A stretch of DNA of 64,000 nt from Bacillota bacterium (GCA_023391425.1 JAEWAX010000129.1:9607-73606); one strand, 5' to 3'. Shown: positions 42,385 to 51,896, numbered from the stretch's first letter. Translations and numbers: made by a program. Notes: generated by a model from the letters alone, not told the origin.

Positions 42385-44793
42385 TTACTTATATTTCCAC
42401 ACCTTTGAAACCATGACCATCATATCATCAACCGGACCTTTATTCTGACAGTTACGTAATGCCTCTTCTAATAAGTCATCAGCTATGCTTTGTGGGTTCT
42501 TACTTGTCATTCCTTGTAGGATGTTTTGCACTGTTTTGACACTGTCATCTGTATTCTGGAATGAATCAATAATTCCATCCGAAAGCATTATAATAAAGTC
42601 TCCATTACCTACCTTCTTATGTATCAACTCTATCTCAACATCACTTAATATACCTGCTGGTAACGACGCAGTTCTAATAATTTCAACGAAATCATTCCTT
42701 TTAATGAAAGTTGGCGCCGCACCTACTTTAACGAACTCAACTTCCCCTTCGTATAAATCCACCACCGACATATCAATAGTCGCAAAAGAATCGTCATTTG
42801 ATCTAAGTACCAATATTGAGTTAATAAGCTTAACTGTTGTGTCCTTATCAAAACCAGACTCCATGAACTGTTCGATTAGACTGATTGTTGCCTTGCTTTG
42901 TATACATGCCTTGTGGCCTGTTCCCATCCCGTCGCTCAAAGCTGAAATATATTTACCATCACCTGTATTTATAAAGGTATAGTTATCTCCCGATACATAT
43001 TTCTCGTTTTTTGATATCCTTGACACACCAGTAATAACTTTAAAAGTCTCTTCCTCAACAAGCTTGATTGTACATATATTTGTTTTGGGATTCAGACCAC
43101 ACTCGCTGCCTTCCTTTAACATCTTACGACCAACCACCTCTGAAACTACTTTTTCAATGCTTCCGATACAGCTTCTTTTACCACCACAACCTTTATAGGA
43201 TAAGGTTATTTCATATTTGTCATATTTATTTTCATATACAATAGCCTCTGCATTTCTTATACCTGATTTTGACAATTCTAGAATTATTTGATTTTCTACA
43301 TCCTCTTTAAAGCAAATATCAGAATTTAATTCGTTAGCTAAATTTGAAATTATTTTTGACATACTTCTTAATTGTTGTGAAACTAGACCTCTGCTTTCAC
43401 CAACCCTGTTTCTCCAAACCATGTCCACCTTGAATAACTCAAAAACATTGTTTACAGCTTTTACAAAATCATCAACTCTCGCACATCTTTCTATAAAGTA
43501 TTGAGGAATATCATCTTGCTCAATCCAGCCTTTACTATCAAGCTTTTCAACTATCTTGAACATAATTTGATAAGTATTATAGAAGTTTTGTTCCCAGCAA
43601 TGGGAACATAAACTGCAATCCTTGCATACCTTATCGGCCACTCTATCAAAGATTGCTGTAATATCGTGTTTCTCAGTGATGGTTTTCGTTTCAGAAATCT
43701 CATCAAAGGTTTTTGCCATTTCACCAAATGCATTCGAAAACCTGTTCAATTTATCTACTGTTATATCTCTGATTCTAGTGTTATATCCCTTTTTATCTCC
43801 TTTTGCTAATAAACCTTTATCGAACTTAGTTACTATCACATCCATTACTTTTGCAGGAATCACCATGAATATTGCAATTGATATAACAATTTCATATAAA
43901 TAAATAAGCACCTCTGTCGAGCCATTAGTATAGAAGGTTAATATCGCATTTCCCATTAGCACTCCTAAACAACAACCTATCTTCCCCATATTTCTTAAAA
44001 TTCCCGAAAGTAATCCACAGAAGGCATAAGATGCAATAATAATGGGGGATGAATTGGAGGATATACTTATTAGAGTTCCTACAATTACACCAATCGCTGC
44101 ACCATTTCCTGCACCTGTTCTGTAACTAAAAATAAGAATAATTATGATACATAAGACATTTTTAGGACTTATGCTAAAGATAGTCCATGTACCAAGACCA
44201 CCAACTGTTAAGGCACATGCAATAGCTATACTTAAAATCTCTTCATTTGTTAGGCTATACCTCTTTGTTGGGCTTCCAAGTACCTCAAGTACGTTTCTAA
44301 ATACAAAAACAAGTGCAAATATAATAAATCCATTTAGAAGTGCTTTAAGAATGTCATATAATAAGAAGCCCTGAAAATAGGTAAGTACCATCTCCGGTAT
44401 TAAAACGCCAGCAAATGCGATAATTCCCACCCTTAGTGGCGAACCTGCACTCTTTTTAAAAGGAATATTTATGGCATTAAATAGAAGCATAGCTGTGACC
44501 ACGGTGTACAGTTGTATAGTTGCACCTGAGGAAAGCATTCCTGCAAGTATTGCGATGGATATAAATACTCTATTTACATTAATCCCCAGCGTAGCTGCAT
44601 ATAAGGCAATACCAAATGGCATTAGGCCACCGAGTAATGATATTCTTCCCAACAAAAAAGCCGCTGGTAGAATAATAAGATTTGTTTTATTCAAATAATC
44701 CAGTATAGCTGATACTTTTGAACTATTTTCTTTCTTCTTTTCTGTTGCATTATACCCCCCAATATGCTTATATGGAAGTGTTTCTGTTTTCAT
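42385..44793 (-). CDS. spoIIE: Stage II sporulation protein E (PP2C phosphatase)
   Basis: An 802-residue membrane phosphatase that dephosphorylates SpoIIAA and so activates sigma-F in the forespore, and also acts at the polar septum. About ten N-terminal membrane segments (about 35-320), a middle regulatory region containing a cysteine-rich stretch (VCKDCSLCSHCWEQNF, about 395), then the PP2C domain with SALSDGMGTGHKA (about 610), SFATIDMSVVDLYEG and IMLSDGIIDSF (about 740). The ATG follows AGGGGG...AAGG. A candidate Spo0A box lies 224 bp upstream. Confidence 0.96.
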   Translation of the reverse strand: MKTETLPYKHIGGYNATEKKKENSSKVSAILDYLNKTNLIILPAAFLLGRISLLGGLMPFGIALYAATLGINVNRVFISIAILAGMLSSGATIQLYTVVTAMLLFNAINIPFKKSAGSPLRVGIIAFAGVLIPEMVLTYFQGFLLYDILKALLNGFIIFALVFVFRNVLEVLGSPTKRYSLTNEEILSIAIACALTVGGLGTWTIFSISPKNVLCIIIILIFSYRTGAGNGAAIGVIVGTLISISSNSSPIIIASYAFCGLLSGILRNMGKIGCCLGVLMGNAILTFYTNGSTEVLIYLYEIVISIAIFMVIPAKVMDVIVTKFDKGLLAKGDKKGYNTRIRDITVDKLNRFSNAFGEMAKTFDEISETKTITEKHDITAIFDRVADKVCKDCSLCSHCWEQNFYNTYQIMFKIVEKLDSKGWIEQDDIPQYFIERCARVDDFVKAVNNVFELFKVDMVWRNRVGESRGLVSQQLRSMSKIISNLANELNSDICFKEDVENQIILELSKSGIRNAEAIVYENKYDKYEITLSYKGCGGKRSCIGSIEKVVSEVVGRKMLKEGSECGLNPKTNICTIKLVEEETFKVITGVSRISKNEKYVSGDNYTFINTGDGKYISALSDGMGTGHKACIQSKATISLIEQFMESGFDKDTTVKLINSILVLRSNDDSFATIDMSVVDLYEGEVEFVKVGAAPTFIKRNDFVEIIRTASLPAGILSDVEIELIHKKVGNGDFIIMLSDGIIDSFQNTDDSVKTVQNILQGMTSKNPQSIADDLLEEALRNCQNKGPVDDMMVMVSKVWKYK

Positions 44794-45016
44794 CCTTAGT
44801 AACCCCCTGTATTCTTATCATCTGTTTGCTACATCGTTCATGCAGAATGATTATAAATCAGAGGCGTGGAAATATTTGTCACTTTTAGTATTTAGGAAAT
44901 AACCTTGTTTAGACAGTTATCCCTAAAAAGCTTTACAGCTATAACATGAATTTAAGTGTTTCAAGCTTGATTAAATCCAACATATAGCTACGGATTCTAA
45001 GTATTTTGATATACTC

Positions 45017-45023
45017 TGTCGAA
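45017..45023 (-). promoter_or_regulatory. Candidate Spo0A box upstream of spoIIE
   Basis: TGTCGAA matches the Spo0A box core exactly, in the 392-bp divergent region between spoIIE and the second yitT gene. A seven-base match is weak alone; spoIIE being a classical Spo0A target gives it weight. The rest of the region is AT-rich; a TATATATTAATATT stretch near 45058 could hold a -10 for the yitT gene. Confidence 0.4.
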
Positions 45024-45185
45024 ATGTTTTTTATTTTTACAACCTACTCAGTGGGATATATATTAATATTCTGGAAAACATATTAATCAAAGTTCTATAG
45101 CATGATAGAGTACAGACCGCCTTTTGAGCGTATACACTTAGTATTAAGATACGTAAATATTGTATTTAAAGGAGTTGCAGCACAT

Positions 45186-46037
45186 ATGAGAAAACAGGTT
45201 AGGGATTTCTTACTAATTAATCTTGGTCTGCTTCTAGTTGGTATCGGTATTTTTCTTTTCAAAATACCAAATAACTTTGCAACTGGAGGAGTAAGTGGCG
45301 TAGCGATAATAGTGAGCAGTTTTTTCCCTAATATTGATGTTGGACCAATGATGCTTATAATTAATATAATTCTAATCATAATAGGATTTTTCTTTCTAGG
45401 TACGGACTTTGGGTCGAAAACCTTCTACTCTAGCTTTGCACTTTCAGGTATAGTATGGGCTCTTCAAAGGATTTTTCCGTTAAAGAGCCCTCTTACTGAT
45501 GATAAATTGCTTGAACTTATTTACTCTATTATTTTGCCTGCCATCGGTTCAGCAATTGTATTTAATCTCAACGCATCGACAGGAGGTACCGACATTGTAG
45601 CCAAAATACTTAGTAAACATACAAGCCTCAATATAGGAAAAACCTTACTTTTAACAGATTCTCTTATTGCAGCAGGAGCTGGAGTAGTATTTGGCATAAA
45701 GATTGGCATGTATTCCGTTTTGGGACTAATTATCAAGTCCTTCATGATTGATCTTATGATAGAGGGCTTGAATGTCAGCAAGCAGCTGGTAATAATCAGT
45801 TCAAAACCTAAAGAAATTGAAAATTACATCGTTTCGCAGCTTCATAGAGGTGCTACAGTTTATAAGGCAGAAGGCGCTTACACGCATAAACCAGAAGAAG
45901 TAATTACCACTGTTTTAAGCCGAAGACAGGCAATAAAACTTCGTACCTTTATACGGGGTATCGACCATTCTGCCTTTATTACCATAAGTAATACCTCTGA
46001 AACTATTGGAAAAGGTTTCAGAAGCATTGATACGTGA
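45186..46037 (+). CDS. YitT family membrane protein (second copy)
   Basis: A 283-residue relative of the protein at 10752-11660. N-terminal membrane bundle with IFLFKIPNNFATGGVSGVAIIV and the family signature LNASTGGTDIVAKIL (about 146), and a C-terminal DUF2179 domain (GATVYKAEGAYTHKPEEVITTV, about 228). The ATG follows AAAGGAG at a long spacing; a longer frame upstream is not credible. Function unknown. It is divergent from spoIIE. Confidence 0.85.
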   Translation: MRKQVRDFLLINLGLLLVGIGIFLFKIPNNFATGGVSGVAIIVSSFFPNIDVGPMMLIINIILIIIGFFFLGTDFGSKTFYSSFALSGIVWALQRIFPLKSPLTDDKLLELIYSIILPAIGSAIVFNLNASTGGTDIVAKILSKHTSLNIGKTLLLTDSLIAAGAGVVFGIKIGMYSVLGLIIKSFMIDLMIEGLNVSKQLVIISSKPKEIENYIVSQLHRGATVYKAEGAYTHKPEEVITTVLSRRQAIKLRTFIRGIDHSAFITISNTSETIGKGFRSIDT

Positions 46038-46094
46038 TAAGTGAAAGGCGCCTTTGTAAGAAACATACTGCGCAGACTTCTTTAATACAATAGT

Positions 46095-47132
46095 TTATCT
46101 AGTAATAGTAACCTTGTTTAATCCTCTTGGACTATCTGGATTTAACCCCTTTAGCAAGGACAACTCACATGCAAACATCTGTGCAATGACAACATTAAAT
46201 AGTGGTGATACATAGTCACTGCAGTTTTTTGGGATTTCAATCCTACTATCTCCTAGCTCCAACAATTCATTGTTATTGGAGATAATTAGTATATCTGCTT
46301 CACTGTCCTTAAGTTTATTTATCATTTCTAAAATATCCTTTGAAGAAGGCCCATCAGGTGCATATACAACTACAGGCATATCCCTCTCTATCATAGCAAA
46401 GGGTCCATGGTGGAAGTCAGATGTTGCAAATGCTTTTGCACGCACATATGTAGTTTCCTGGATTTTGAGAGCTGTCTCTAGGGCAATTGAATAATTTATT
46501 CCTCTAGCCAATACAAAACATTCCTTCATAAATCTATACTTTTTTACTACTTCTTTAATATTATCAGCTTGCTTAAACACACACTTCATAATATCAGGTA
46601 CCTGATTTAGTTCTTTCAACAGTTCCTCATTTTGAGACCATTTTGCAATGAAGTTTATTAGAAGAAATATTGTAGAAGTAAATGTCTTCGTTGCAGCTAC
46701 ACTTTTTTCAACCCCTGTATCACAGAAAAAATGATATTTTGATGCTAGAGCAAGTGGTGAATCAACAAAGTTTGTTACACTCATAGTGACTGCTCCTTGT
46801 TTTGCTGCTGCTCTTACCACTTCGATAGCATCAGCAGCCTTTCCTGATTGTGAAATACCAATGACAAAGCAATTCTCCATATTTATATGTTTATTATACA
46901 TTGTAAATACAGATGGTGCTGCCAATGAAACTGGGATACCTATTAAAGTTTCAATTGCATATTTTGTGTATACTGCTGCGTGATCTGATGTACCTCTTGC
47001 AGCTATAATAACTGTAGAAATGTCCCTGTGTTCTAAATCTTTAATGAGCTCGTCAATAACTGCCTTATTTGTTTCGACTGTTCTCTTCAAAACCGCAGCT
47101 TGCTCTAATATTTCTTCCCACATCTTAACCAT
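46095..47132 (-). CDS. SIS-domain phosphosugar isomerase/deaminase-like protein
   Basis: A 345-residue protein of two SIS domains, as in the isomerase half of glucosamine-6-phosphate synthase. SIS 1: TVIIAARGTSDHAAVYTKYAIE (about 40), GISQSGKAADAIEVVRAA (about 98); SIS 2: FVLARGINYSIALETALKIQE (about 205) and FHHGPFAMIERDMPVVV (about 242). C-terminal LKGLNPDSPRGLNKVTITR is typical of this group. No glutaminase domain, so it likely handles a phosphorylated amino sugar or a fructosamine-6-phosphate. Paired with the GntR gene upstream and separated from it by a long inverted repeat. Confidence 0.88.
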   Translation of the reverse strand: MVKMWEEILEQAAVLKRTVETNKAVIDELIKDLEHRDISTVIIAARGTSDHAAVYTKYAIETLIGIPVSLAAPSVFTMYNKHINMENCFVIGISQSGKAADAIEVVRAAAKQGAVTMSVTNFVDSPLALASKYHFFCDTGVEKSVAATKTFTSTIFLLINFIAKWSQNEELLKELNQVPDIMKCVFKQADNIKEVVKKYRFMKECFVLARGINYSIALETALKIQETTYVRAKAFATSDFHHGPFAMIERDMPVVVYAPDGPSSKDILEMINKLKDSEADILIISNNNELLELGDSRIEIPKNCSDYVSPLFNVVIAQMFACELSLLKGLNPDSPRGLNKVTITR

Positions 47133-47184
47133 ATAAGTTTTCACCTCTAATTAAATTTTTTCCTAAATAGTTTAGTTGTATCTT

Positions 47185-47234
47185 AAGTAAAATATAGGTA
47201 TAGTTGTATATACCACTATACCTATATTTTACTT
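47185..47234. promoter_or_regulatory. Perfect 20-bp inverted repeat before the SIS gene
   Basis: AAGTAAAATATAGGTATAGT and its exact reverse complement flank a ten-base loop; the centre also reads GGTATA-6-TATACC. No T-run follows on either strand, so an operator (for the adjacent GntR protein, autoregulating the pair) is favoured over a terminator. Position 53 bp before the SIS start fits a repressor site. Confidence 0.6.
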
Positions 47235-47309
47235 TACCTTATATAATAAATCAACAGTTAGTAAATATTTTTTTATAAATAAGTACTTCCGTAATTGACT
47301 TGTGAGTGT

Positions 47310-48038
47310 CTAATCATGACTCATAAAAATACGCACGCTATAGTTATACTTGTCAGCGCGATATACATCCCGTTCATAGAAAAGCTTCTTACCTTCTTTT
47401 GTATAGCTTATACCTGAAATTTCGAGTACAGGTACACCCGCATAAATCATAAGTAACTCACGATTTCCCTTATCAGCTTTTACAGCCTCTATTTTATTAT
47501 CAATATAGCTAATATCTATTGAGTATTCAGTTTTTAAAAGATTGTATAAAGATTTTGTCAAATCCAGTTTATTTATATTAGGGCATAGCTTTTCAGGAAT
47601 AAACACTTCTTCCACTGCAATAGGAGTTTCATCCGCAAGTCTAAGCCTTTTAATCCTAAATACCTTTTGATCAGAATCCAAATTAAGATATTCTTTAATA
47701 TCAAAGCAGTCGACTTCTTCTGTCAACTCTAGAACTCTAGTTGAAGGAAGCATTCCCTGTTGCGTTACTGTTTGTGAAAAACTCATTATATTCCTTTGTT
47801 CAAACTTAATCTCATTTACAAAAGTGCCCTTTCCCTTTTCACGTATAAGAAATTTCTCGGAAGACAGCAGATTAATTGCCTGACGGACAGTCATACGGCT
47901 TATACCTAGCTTTTCTGAAAGTTCTCTTTCAGATGGAATAATACTTCCAGCAGGATATTCTCCAGAATTGATTTTATCTAGCAAAATTGTCTTTAGCTGA
48001 AAATATGCTGGAATAGGACTCTTTTTATCTATAAACAT
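47310..48038 (-). CDS. GntR family regulator with UTRA ligand domain
   Basis: A 242-residue regulator of the HutC/FarR subgroup. N-terminal winged helix: PIPAYFQLKTILLDKINSGEYPAGSIIPSERELSEKLGISRMTVRQAINLL; C-terminal UTRA domain from about 95 (RVLELTEEV, FRIKRLRLADETPIAVEEVFIPEKLCP, ISGISYTKEGKKLFYERDVYRAD). UTRA domains bind phosphorylated sugars such as GlcN6P or GlcNAc6P, which agrees with the SIS enzyme gene behind it. Confidence 0.92.
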   Translation of the reverse strand: MFIDKKSPIPAYFQLKTILLDKINSGEYPAGSIIPSERELSEKLGISRMTVRQAINLLSSEKFLIREKGKGTFVNEIKFEQRNIMSFSQTVTQQGMLPSTRVLELTEEVDCFDIKEYLNLDSDQKVFRIKRLRLADETPIAVEEVFIPEKLCPNINKLDLTKSLYNLLKTEYSIDISYIDNKIEAVKADKGNRELLMIYAGVPVLEISGISYTKEGKKLFYERDVYRADKYNYSVRIFMSHD

Positions 48039-48282
48039 TTACATCCTCCATTAGCCCTGACATTCACATAAAAATAATTAGTGCTAGTGCCTTTTTATTA
48101 AATAAATTTTACCTAACCTAATAACAAAAGTCAAACCATCTGTTAACATGGTCTGAGTCAGTTCTTGTCCATCTCCTCTAGCCATGAATGTACTCTCTGT
48201 GTTTTGCAAATTTATTCTATTACTTGTATTGCAAAATAATATTTTGTTAAACAATTTTATATTTTAGCTGGGCGAACCCATA

Positions 48283-48316
48283 AAAAAAAGATTGCATTGT
48301 AAAATGCAATCTTTTT
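48283..48316 (-). terminator. Intrinsic terminator of the tRNA cluster
   Basis: On the minus strand AAAAAGATTGCATT, loop of four bases, AATGCAATCTTTTTTTT: stem followed by eight T, directly after tRNA-Val. Confidence 0.9.
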
Positions 48317-48392
48317 TGGTGGGAACTATAGGGCTCGAACCTATGACCCTCTGCTTGTAAGGCAGATGCTCTCCCAGCTGAGCTAAGCTCCC
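48317..48392 (-). tRNA. tRNA-Val (anticodon TAC)
   Basis: Minus strand: acceptor GGGAGCT/AGTTCCC, D-arm GCTC...GAGC, anticodon stem CTGC(C)/GCAG with loop CTTACAA giving TAC, T-loop GTTCGAGCC, encoded CCA. Last of three tRNA genes. Confidence 0.95.
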
Positions 48393-48395
48393 AAA

Positions 48396-48470
48396 TGGTG
48401 ACCCGTAGGGGAATCGAACCCCTGTTATCGCCGTGAAAGGGCGGTGTCTTAACCGCTTGACCAACGGGCC
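48396..48470 (-). tRNA. tRNA-Glu (anticodon TTC)
   Basis: Minus strand: acceptor GGCCCGT/ACGGGTC, D-arm GGTC...GAC, anticodon stem CCGCC with loop CTTTCAC giving TTC, T-arm AGGGG TTCGATT CCCCT, encoded CCA. Three bases separate it from tRNA-Val. Confidence 0.95.
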
Positions 48471-48496
48471 ATAAAAAAGCGATAGAAACTATCGCT
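48471..48496 (-). terminator. Terminator-like hairpin between tRNA-Met and tRNA-Glu
   Basis: On the minus strand AGCGATAG, TTT, CTATCGCT followed by five more T. It would end or attenuate transcription from tRNA-Met and lies directly before tRNA-Glu, so the two may be separately transcribed. Confidence 0.8.
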
Positions 48497-48503
48497 TAAA
48501 TAT

Positions 48504-48580
48504 TGGTAGCGGCGGTGGGATTTGAACCTACGACCTGTCGGGTATGAACCGAATGCTCTAGCCAACTGAGCCACGCCGCC
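48504..48580 (-). tRNA. tRNA-Met (anticodon CAT, elongator type)
   Basis: Minus strand: acceptor GGCGGCG/CGCCGCT, D-arm GCTC...GAGC, anticodon stem TTCGG/CCGAC with loop TTCATAC giving CAT, T-loop GTTCAAATC, encoded CCA. The anticodon stem lacks the three G-C pairs of initiator tRNA, so it is elongator Met (a tRNA-Ile with modified C34 is less likely). Confidence 0.92.
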
Positions 48581-49095
48581 ATTTATTTTGCCCGTTCTGT
48601 AACGTGCTTTTACATTATACAAAAGAAGGCTCACTGTGTCAATAGGAAATTTTATCTTATTTTAATTTCTTTTTTAACCTTTCTTTCTTAACCCTTTTTA
48701 ACCTCTTTTTATTTTCTTTTATTTCTTTACTTACATTCATTTTTTAAAATAAAAAATCCCTATGTTAAACTTCAACACAAGGATAGAATTTTCAGAAGGA
48801 ATATATTAAGACTAGCTAGTGGAATTAATCCACCAGCCAGAATGGTTTGTTTTCACAATATAAATTTTATAGTAATATAGCTAATATGTATATGTGAAAA
48901 ATATTAAATTTTTTTTATTTAAAATCAAATAAAATTGTATAGTTTTTCTCAGACTTAATTATAGACGGCCTTTGATAGCTACATAGATTAAAAAACCTTT
49001 GAAAGCCTTGATACTAGCTTATCTTTTGCGAAACATTATTTATTAGTATCGTATAATGTTTCACAATCTGTTATATTTGTTATAATAATTATAAA
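48581..49095. other. Intergenic region between tRNA-Met and the GH4 gene
   Basis: 515 bp, AT-rich. It holds pyrimidine-rich tracts (about 48650-48720), a weak stem near 48755-48795 and a GAAACATTAT ... ATAATGTTTC inverted repeat (49030-49062) just after the GH4 stop that may end that transcript, though without a T-run. No gene or dispersed repeat seen. The tRNA promoter should lie just right of 48580. Confidence 0.5.
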
Positions 49096-50406
49096 TTATT
49101 TAAACTGAGGAAGGTATTCCTTGTTTTCTTTCAATATGTCATCAAGTAACTTTATCGCAATATCTGAAGAAGGGACAAGAGGATGAACTGTCAGTGCCTG
49201 CAATGCTGAATCGTAATTCCCGTTTACTGCAGCATCGATAGTCAATTGCTCATAGTTTTTTACAACCTGAAGAAGACCCCTTATTTTTAAGGGAGCATTT
49301 CCAATATTTAAGGGGTGTGCTCCCTGACCATCGATAATGCAATTTCTTTCAATGACTGTATCATCTGGAAGATCTTTAATTGATCCGTTATTTAGAACGT
49401 TGACAATCTGGATGTCGCCCTTGTTATTATAAATCGAATTGATAAGGGAGCAGGCTGCATCAGAATAATGTGCACCCCCTCGTTCCTCAAGCTGTTTTGG
49501 TTTTGTATCAAGTTCCAGATTTTTATAAATCTCGAATAACTCTTTCTCAACCTCCTTTACAACTTCACCTCGAGTACCTTCGGTCTTTGCATGCTTCTTG
49601 CATTCCTCCAGCATTTCTGCAGTCATATAGTAGTATTTAAGATAGTCCACCATAAACATACCAAGAGATCTAAGGAATCTAGGACTTACATTTATATTAG
49701 GAATATTTTTAAGACTTTCAGTAGTTTCGACACACAACTTATCAATTAATTCAGCAGTTACATCGCAACCTTTAACAATAACTTTGCTTCCCCAAGCAAG
49801 ATGATTTATACCAATATAGTCTATGAATACGTCCTCCATGGGTACATTAAATAATTCAGCAACTGTACTCTGCATACCAATTGGTACATTACACAGTCCA
49901 ATAGCTTTTACTGAGCTATGGTTTAGAATTGTTTCGGTAACAATGCCAGAAGGATTGGTAAAATTAATAAGCCAAGCGTTAGGACATAACTTTTCCATAT
50001 CCTTACAAATATCAAGAATTACAGGTATTGTACGTAGCGCGTTAGCAAATCCACCTGGGCCAGTCGTCTCTTGGCCGATTACATCATATCTTAAAGGAAT
50101 TTTCTCATCCCTTATGCGAGCATCCATAAGTCCAGCTCTAAACTGTGTCGTAACAAAATCGGCGCCGTCGAGAGCTTCTTGCCTATCAAGAGTGGTATGT
50201 ATATTAATGTCGACACCAGCCCTTTTTACCATCCGTCGCCCCAAAGCAGCAGCTATTTCGAGCTTTTCCAAACTTTCTTGGATATCCACAAGGTAGATAT
50301 CTTTAACTGGTAATTCATTGTGTCTATTTATAAATCCTTCAATCAATTCTGGAGTATAACTTGATCCACCACCTATTGTAGCAACTTTTAAATATTTATT
50401 TGACAT
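49096..50406 (-). CDS. GH4 6-phospho-beta-glucosidase
   Basis: A protein of about 436 residues of glycoside hydrolase family 4, which uses NAD+ and Mn2+ to hydrolyse phospho-glycosides by oxidation-elimination. VATIGGGSSYTPELIEGF (about 6), VTTQFRAG and GQETTGPGGFANALRTIP (about 110), NFTNPSGIVTETIL (about 147) and GLCNVPIGMQS (about 170) are present. The Cys-Asn-Val-Pro form at the metal site is that of 6-phospho-beta-glucosidases, not the alpha enzymes. The chosen ATG fits the family N-terminus; two starts upstream are possible. It sits 100 bp after the lacI-type gene and no PTS is in view. Confidence 0.92.
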   Translation of the reverse strand: MSNKYLKVATIGGGSSYTPELIEGFINRHNELPVKDIYLVDIQESLEKLEIAAALGRRMVKRAGVDINIHTTLDRQEALDGADFVTTQFRAGLMDARIRDEKIPLRYDVIGQETTGPGGFANALRTIPVILDICKDMEKLCPNAWLINFTNPSGIVTETILNHSSVKAIGLCNVPIGMQSTVAELFNVPMEDVFIDYIGINHLAWGSKVIVKGCDVTAELIDKLCVETTESLKNIPNINVSPRFLRSLGMFMVDYLKYYYMTAEMLEECKKHAKTEGTRGEVVKEVEKELFEIYKNLELDTKPKQLEERGGAHYSDAACSLINSIYNNKGDIQIVNVLNNGSIKDLPDDTVIERNCIIDGQGAHPLNIGNAPLKIRGLLQVVKNYEQLTIDAAVNGNYDSALQALTVHPLVPSSDIAIKLLDDILKENKEYLPQFK

Positions 50407-50506
50407 ATAAAGCCTCATTTCTCCACCGACATAAAAATATATTAACAAAAGACCCACTTTCAGTGGTTAAATGGACCTTGATTATAAAAACTTACTAAAG
50501 TTCTGC

Positions 50507-51508
50507 TTATTTACAGGTTTCACGTATAATAAGCTCAGGTTCAAACACCTTGATTTTAGGTTTCATCTCTGGATTGTTAATTGCCTCTACCAGAAGATTA
50601 ATACTTTCAACTCCTATTTTATATAGCGGCTGCCTCAATGTAGTTAGCTTGGGATATTTAATATCATCGTCTTTTGGCTTATCGTCATCAAAACCTATAA
50701 TCGCTATATCTTCAGGAGTTTTTAATCCGTTTTCGTACATTGCTTTAATGGCACCAAATGCAGTTTTATCAGATCCGAAGAAGATTGCGTCTGGAATATC
50801 ACCGCTTAAGATTATTTTCTGCATCTGGTCATACCCTGATTGCTCAAAGAAATCAGCGTTTATTATATCGTGGGTGCTCAATGGAATTGAATAATCCTGC
50901 ATGGCCTTAATAAAACCGTTAAAACGATCAAGTGAAACCTTATAATTCATATCACCTGAAAAATGCCTTATTTTTTTGTAGCCGACTTTAATGAGATGCT
51001 CAGTAGCCTTGTAAGCACCTAAATAGTTATCCACCTGAACGTTATTTATCGCCGTGTGTGGAAAAGTACCTTCAATTAAAACAAAGCAGGCATTGCTGGA
51101 AACAATATTATCAATGACCTTTTGATCTTTCAGATAACTGCCATAGGCAATTACTCCATCAGTCCTTCCTTGTAGGAAAAAGTCAAAATATTTTTGCTTT
51201 ATTTCCTCGTTGCCACGCCCACTGCAAAAAATAATGTTATATCCCAACTTTTCACCTGTATCTTGAAGTCCTTGGATTAAATCAAAAAAGTATGAATCAC
51301 ACAGTTGATCCATAATAATACCGATAGTCTGTGTTTTTTGCGTCACAAGTGAACGAGCCAAAGCATTTGGTTTGTAATTAAGTTCCTCTATTACAGATAA
51401 TATCTCTCTTCTTTTTTTATCACTTACACCAGTCTTGTTGTTAAGTACCCTGGAGACAAGTGTTCTCGAAACATTAGCCTTTGAAGCGATTTCAGATATA
51501 TTAGTCAT
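50507..51508 (-). CDS. LacI family transcriptional regulator
   Basis: A 333-residue repressor. Helix-turn-helix: TNISEIASKANVSRTLVSRVLNNKTGVSDKKRREI, hinge NYKPNALARSLVTQKTQTIGIIMDQL, then a periplasmic-binding-protein fold (FSGDMNYKVSLDRFNGFIKAM; DAIFFGSDKTAFGAIKAM; IAIIGFDDD) for a sugar ligand. The ATG follows GGGAGATG; the longer frame upstream crosses its operator and is not coding. It precedes the GH4 gene and diverges from the BadF-type kinase gene; operator-like palindromes lie on both sides. Confidence 0.93.
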   Translation of the reverse strand: MTNISEIASKANVSRTLVSRVLNNKTGVSDKKRREILSVIEELNYKPNALARSLVTQKTQTIGIIMDQLCDSYFFDLIQGLQDTGEKLGYNIIFCSGRGNEEIKQKYFDFFLQGRTDGVIAYGSYLKDQKVIDNIVSSNACFVLIEGTFPHTAINNVQVDNYLGAYKATEHLIKVGYKKIRHFSGDMNYKVSLDRFNGFIKAMQDYSIPLSTHDIINADFFEQSGYDQMQKIILSGDIPDAIFFGSDKTAFGAIKAMYENGLKTPEDIAIIGFDDDKPKDDDIKYPKLTTLRQPLYKIGVESINLLVEAINNPEMKPKIKVFEPELIIRETCK

Positions 51509-51544
51509 AGTTACATCTCCCAGCCGTATATAAGTAAAATAAAA

Positions 51545-51560
51545 TGTAAATCGATACACA
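51545..51560. promoter_or_regulatory. Candidate LacI operator O1
   Basis: TGTAAATCGATACACA, near-palindrome around ATCGAT, 37 bp before the lacI-type start codon. The same sequence with one change recurs as O2, and a weaker relative (TGCAAATTTGATACA) is at 51628-51642. Autorepression is the likely role. Confidence 0.65.
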
Positions 51561-51670
51561 TCCTCTATTATACTATATATATCAGTGATGTCAACTCTAT
51601 TACTTTTAAACTTATATATGAATTCGATGCAAATTTGATACATTTTATTCCCTTTTATACAATTTTCTTG

Positions 51671-51726
51671 TTGACATGTAATTTGTATAGTGTTATAAAT
51701 GAAGATGCCGTGTGAATCGATACACA
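51671..51726 (+). promoter_or_regulatory. Promoter of the BadF-type kinase gene with LacI operator O2
   Basis: TTGACA (51671), 17 bp, TATAAA (51694), then TGTGAATCGATACACA (51711-51726), a 16-bp near-palindrome placed at about the transcription start. This is the classical repressing position for a LacI-family protein. The kinase start codon is 170 bp further; that leader shows no other structure. Confidence 0.7.
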
Positions 51727-51896
51727 CTTTAACTCATTGACCGATATTCATCAAAATAATTTGTCCTTGAGAAAATAAAATGAGAAAGAAGTGATAATTT
51801 CTACGTTTGTTAACCTTTTTATTAAGTATTAAATCTTATTAACACCAGTTTCAAACTTATTATCGATGTTTTTATTATCAGTTTGGAGGAATTTTT

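Noticed and set aside
48264..48634. Two short open frames across the tRNA cluster
   Set aside because: They are translations of tRNA genes and terminators; the tRNA cloverleafs explain the sequence.
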